The translations under genes and the position numbers were made by a program. The notes under the pieces are model-generated. The model was given only the letters and a program-made list of their open reading frames with translations, was not told the origin of the DNA and made no database searches. This document shows positions 62,499-64,000 of a stretch of DNA of 64,000 nt, one piece after another. Source of the DNA: Phycisphaerales bacterium (GTDB lineage Bacteria; Planctomycetota; Phycisphaerae; Sedimentisphaerales; Anaerobacaceae); assembly GCA_030602885.1 (NCBI GenBank), contig JAUVYV010000007.1, positions 1 through 64,000 of the forward strand, read 5' to 3'. The first letter of the stretch is position 1. The number at the start of each line of letters is the position of its first letter.

Positions 62499-63368
62499 AT
62501 GGATCGGGAGCGATTGTCACAGACTAAGGCGATACTCGAGAGGTTGTATGCGAAGTACAATCACCGTGAGCTGATAAAGCCGGACCCGCTGCAGTTCGTA
62601 TATCGTTACAGCGAGCCGGCGGATATGGAGATTGCGGGTTTTCTTGCATCCTGTCTTGCTTACGGCAGAGTGGAGCAGATTGAAAAAGATGTTGGCGGGC
62701 TGCTCGACAGGATGGGGGACAGCCCCTTTGAGTTTGTGAGGAACTTTGGCAAGAGCAAGAGGGCTAAACTGAAGGGTTTCAGGCATCGGTTCAATACGGG
62801 TGATGATATTTCGGACTTGTTCGAGCTGCTGCGAGGCATTGTTTTAAAATACGGCAGCATTGAAAAGTTCTTTGTGCAGGGCTACAATCCGACTGACGAG
62901 AATATAATTCCTGCACTGTCGAGATTCTGCGATACGCTCTTGAATGCGTATCGCGATTCTCATAGTCGCAATGTTCCAAAGGGGCTAAGTTACCTGCTTG
63001 CTCGGCCTGAGGCAGGTAGCGCTTGCAAGCGGCTGAATCTGTTTTTGCGATGGATGGTAAGAGACGATGAGGTCGATGTGGGACTCTTCAAGGCAATCGA
63101 CAGGTCAAAATTGGTTGTGCCGGTCGATGTGCATATGGGCCGGCTGTGCAGGATTCTCGGGTTTCACGGTCGCAAGACGATTTCTCTGAAAACAGCGGTT
63201 GAAATAACTGAAAGTTTTGCTCAAATTGAGCCGGGCGACCCGGTAAAATACGACTTTGCTCTTTCACGAATAGGAATTCTCGAAGACTGCACCGGCAAGT
63301 ATCGTTTGGAGTGCGACCAGTGCGAGTTGCTTGAATGGTGCGAAAAACAGCAGGCATGGAAACAGTGA
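62499..63368 (+). CDS. TIGR02757 family protein
   Basis: The 289-residue protein belongs to the uncharacterised TIGR02757 family: LYAKYNHRELIKPDPLQFVYRYSEPADMEIAGFLASCLAYGRVEQI is typical. The segment VPVDVHMGRLCRILGF resembles the VDTHxxR strand of endonuclease III, and the C-terminus ECxxxx-type motif C-x7-C-x2-C-x5-C (EDCTGKYRLECDQCELLEWC) nearly matches its 4Fe-4S loop. A remote HhH-GPD DNA glycosylase relationship is therefore plausible. Chemistry is unknown. It overlaps the next gene by 13 bases. Confidence 0.85.
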   Translation: MDRERLSQTKAILERLYAKYNHRELIKPDPLQFVYRYSEPADMEIAGFLASCLAYGRVEQIEKDVGGLLDRMGDSPFEFVRNFGKSKRAKLKGFRHRFNTGDDISDLFELLRGIVLKYGSIEKFFVQGYNPTDENIIPALSRFCDTLLNAYRDSHSRNVPKGLSYLLARPEAGSACKRLNLFLRWMVRDDEVDVGLFKAIDRSKLVVPVDVHMGRLCRILGFHGRKTISLKTAVEITESFAQIEPGDPVKYDFALSRIGILEDCTGKYRLECDQCELLEWCEKQQAWKQ

Positions 63369-64000
63369 AGACCGAAGAGCTTGAAAAGTATTCGTCGGCT
63401 GTGACGCTGTCGGATATGGAGATATTCGTTTTTCCCGAGCTGATATACAGTCTGGTTCTGGCGAATATCATGAGCCCGATTATCTGGAGGTGGCGAGATG
63501 AGGACTGCTTCAGAAAGCTCGACGGCAAGAGCAGCTATAAAAAGCTGATGCGCCTCAGGCAGTTTATCATGGACGAATACGAGTTTAACCTCGACCTCGA
63601 GACGTGGGGACTGACAAATAAAACCACCGAGCTGAAGCGTTTCGAAAAGGTTATGTCGTCTGATGATATCGTCAGGAGCAATGCTCTGTTCGGCTATGAG
63701 GGTGACAAGTATTATTTCGACGTCGATATTCGCAGGCATTTCGGTCTGGACAATTACGACGGTGACATTATTCCCTACTGGAAAACCGAAACCGTCGAGG
63801 CGATGGACGCCTTTCGATTAAAGCCGGGTTACACGAAAAAGGCCGGTGAATGCGTGTCGCTCTCGGCGCTGTATGCTGCCGCAGCCTTTGTTGTTTGTGG
63901 TGTGCCTCTCGAGGATATCTACATGGTGCTGACGCCGCTGCATTCGCAGAACTTCATCGATATACAGGACGGTATCCTGACCAACAACAGGCGGCTTGTC
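63356..64000 (+). CDS. unknown protein, cut by window end
   Basis: The frame opens METVKTEELEKYSSAV, runs 215 codons to the last base and has no stop in the window, so the gene continues to the right. It contains EIFVFPELIYSLVLANIMSPIIWRWRDED and IIPYWKTETVEAMDAFRLKPGYTKKAGECVSLSALYAAAAFVV. It was not listed in the ORF track because it is incomplete. The composition is that of a real cytoplasmic protein. The overlap with the TIGR02757 gene indicates an operon. No family is recognised. Confidence 0.8.
   Translation, partial: METVKTEELEKYSSAVTLSDMEIFVFPELIYSLVLANIMSPIIWRWRDEDCFRKLDGKSSYKKLMRLRQFIMDEYEFNLDLETWGLTNKTTELKRFEKVMSSDDIVRSNALFGYEGDKYYFDVDIRRHFGLDNYDGDIIPYWKTETVEAMDAFRLKPGYTKKAGECVSLSALYAAAAFVVCGVPLEDIYMVLTPLHSQNFIDIQDGILTNNRRLV

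Overview
The window looks like chromosomal DNA of a Planctomycetota bacterium, most likely class Phycisphaerae (Sedimentisphaerales-like) with an anaerobic or microaerobic life style. This is an inference. It rests on several Tat-exported Gfo/Idh/MocA oxidoreductases, pseudopilin proteins with C-terminal DGHV motifs, a large PQQ-like beta-propeller protein, many sugar-catabolic genes, and a dense set of anaerobe-type oxygen-detoxification genes. No rRNA, CRISPR array or complete insertion sequence was seen. One tRNA gene (Arg, anticodon CCT) is present.

Layout. 0.4-2.4 kb: an A+T-rich two-gene abortive-infection pair (AbiLi/RloA-like ATPase plus RloB-like protein). 2.7-18.7 kb: a large carbohydrate-catabolism region. 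One leftward operon encodes an SSS symporter, an FGGY kinase and a FucI/AraA-like isomerase. A second leftward operon encodes a DeoR-type repressor, a DhnA/LsrF-type class I aldolase and a zinc-type dehydrogenase. A rightward operon encodes a class III aminotransferase, a Tat-exported creatininase-family protein and two tandem Gfo/Idh proteins. The first and third operons start from near-identical 47-bp promoter/operator sequences with AACA repeats every 10 bp, so they are probably one regulon. 18.8-22.8 kb: a ROK kinase, then obgE-coaX-MnmE-like GTPase. 23-25.7 kb: hybrid cluster protein and a Cu/Zn-type permease. 26.2-30.1 kb: a single-domain response regulator, another Tat Gfo/Idh protein and ribulokinase.

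30.4-37.3 kb holds a tightly packed five-gene operon: propeller protein with a degenerate methyltransferase-like N-terminus, pseudopilin, membrane-anchored unknown protein, FtsX-like permease and LolD/MacB-like ATPase. After tRNA-Arg come a lipoprotein, an ECF sigma factor with a probable membrane anti-sigma protein, a second pseudopilin, and a helix-turn-helix/pseudo-receiver fusion. 42-55 kb contains a DegT aminotransferase, L27, a TlpA-like lipoprotein, a sialate O-acetylesterase, two tandem CPA antiporters with CBS domains, rnpA, a small MerR-type regulator, an MlaD-like protein, a galactokinase-like GHMP kinase and a GH27 alpha-galactosidase.

55.5-62.4 kb is an oxidative-stress and iron island: rubrerythrin, thiol peroxidase, flavodiiron protein, desulfoferrodoxin, ferritin, two ferritin-like proteins, a flavin reductase-rubredoxin fusion and glucose-6-phosphate dehydrogenase. 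Together these can supply electrons (Zwf, flavin reductase/rubredoxin) to enzymes reducing O2, superoxide and peroxide while storing iron. The window ends with a TIGR02757-family protein and a truncated unknown gene. Many genes have recognisable sigma70-like promoters (TTGNNN, 16-18 bp, TATAAT-like), listed individually.
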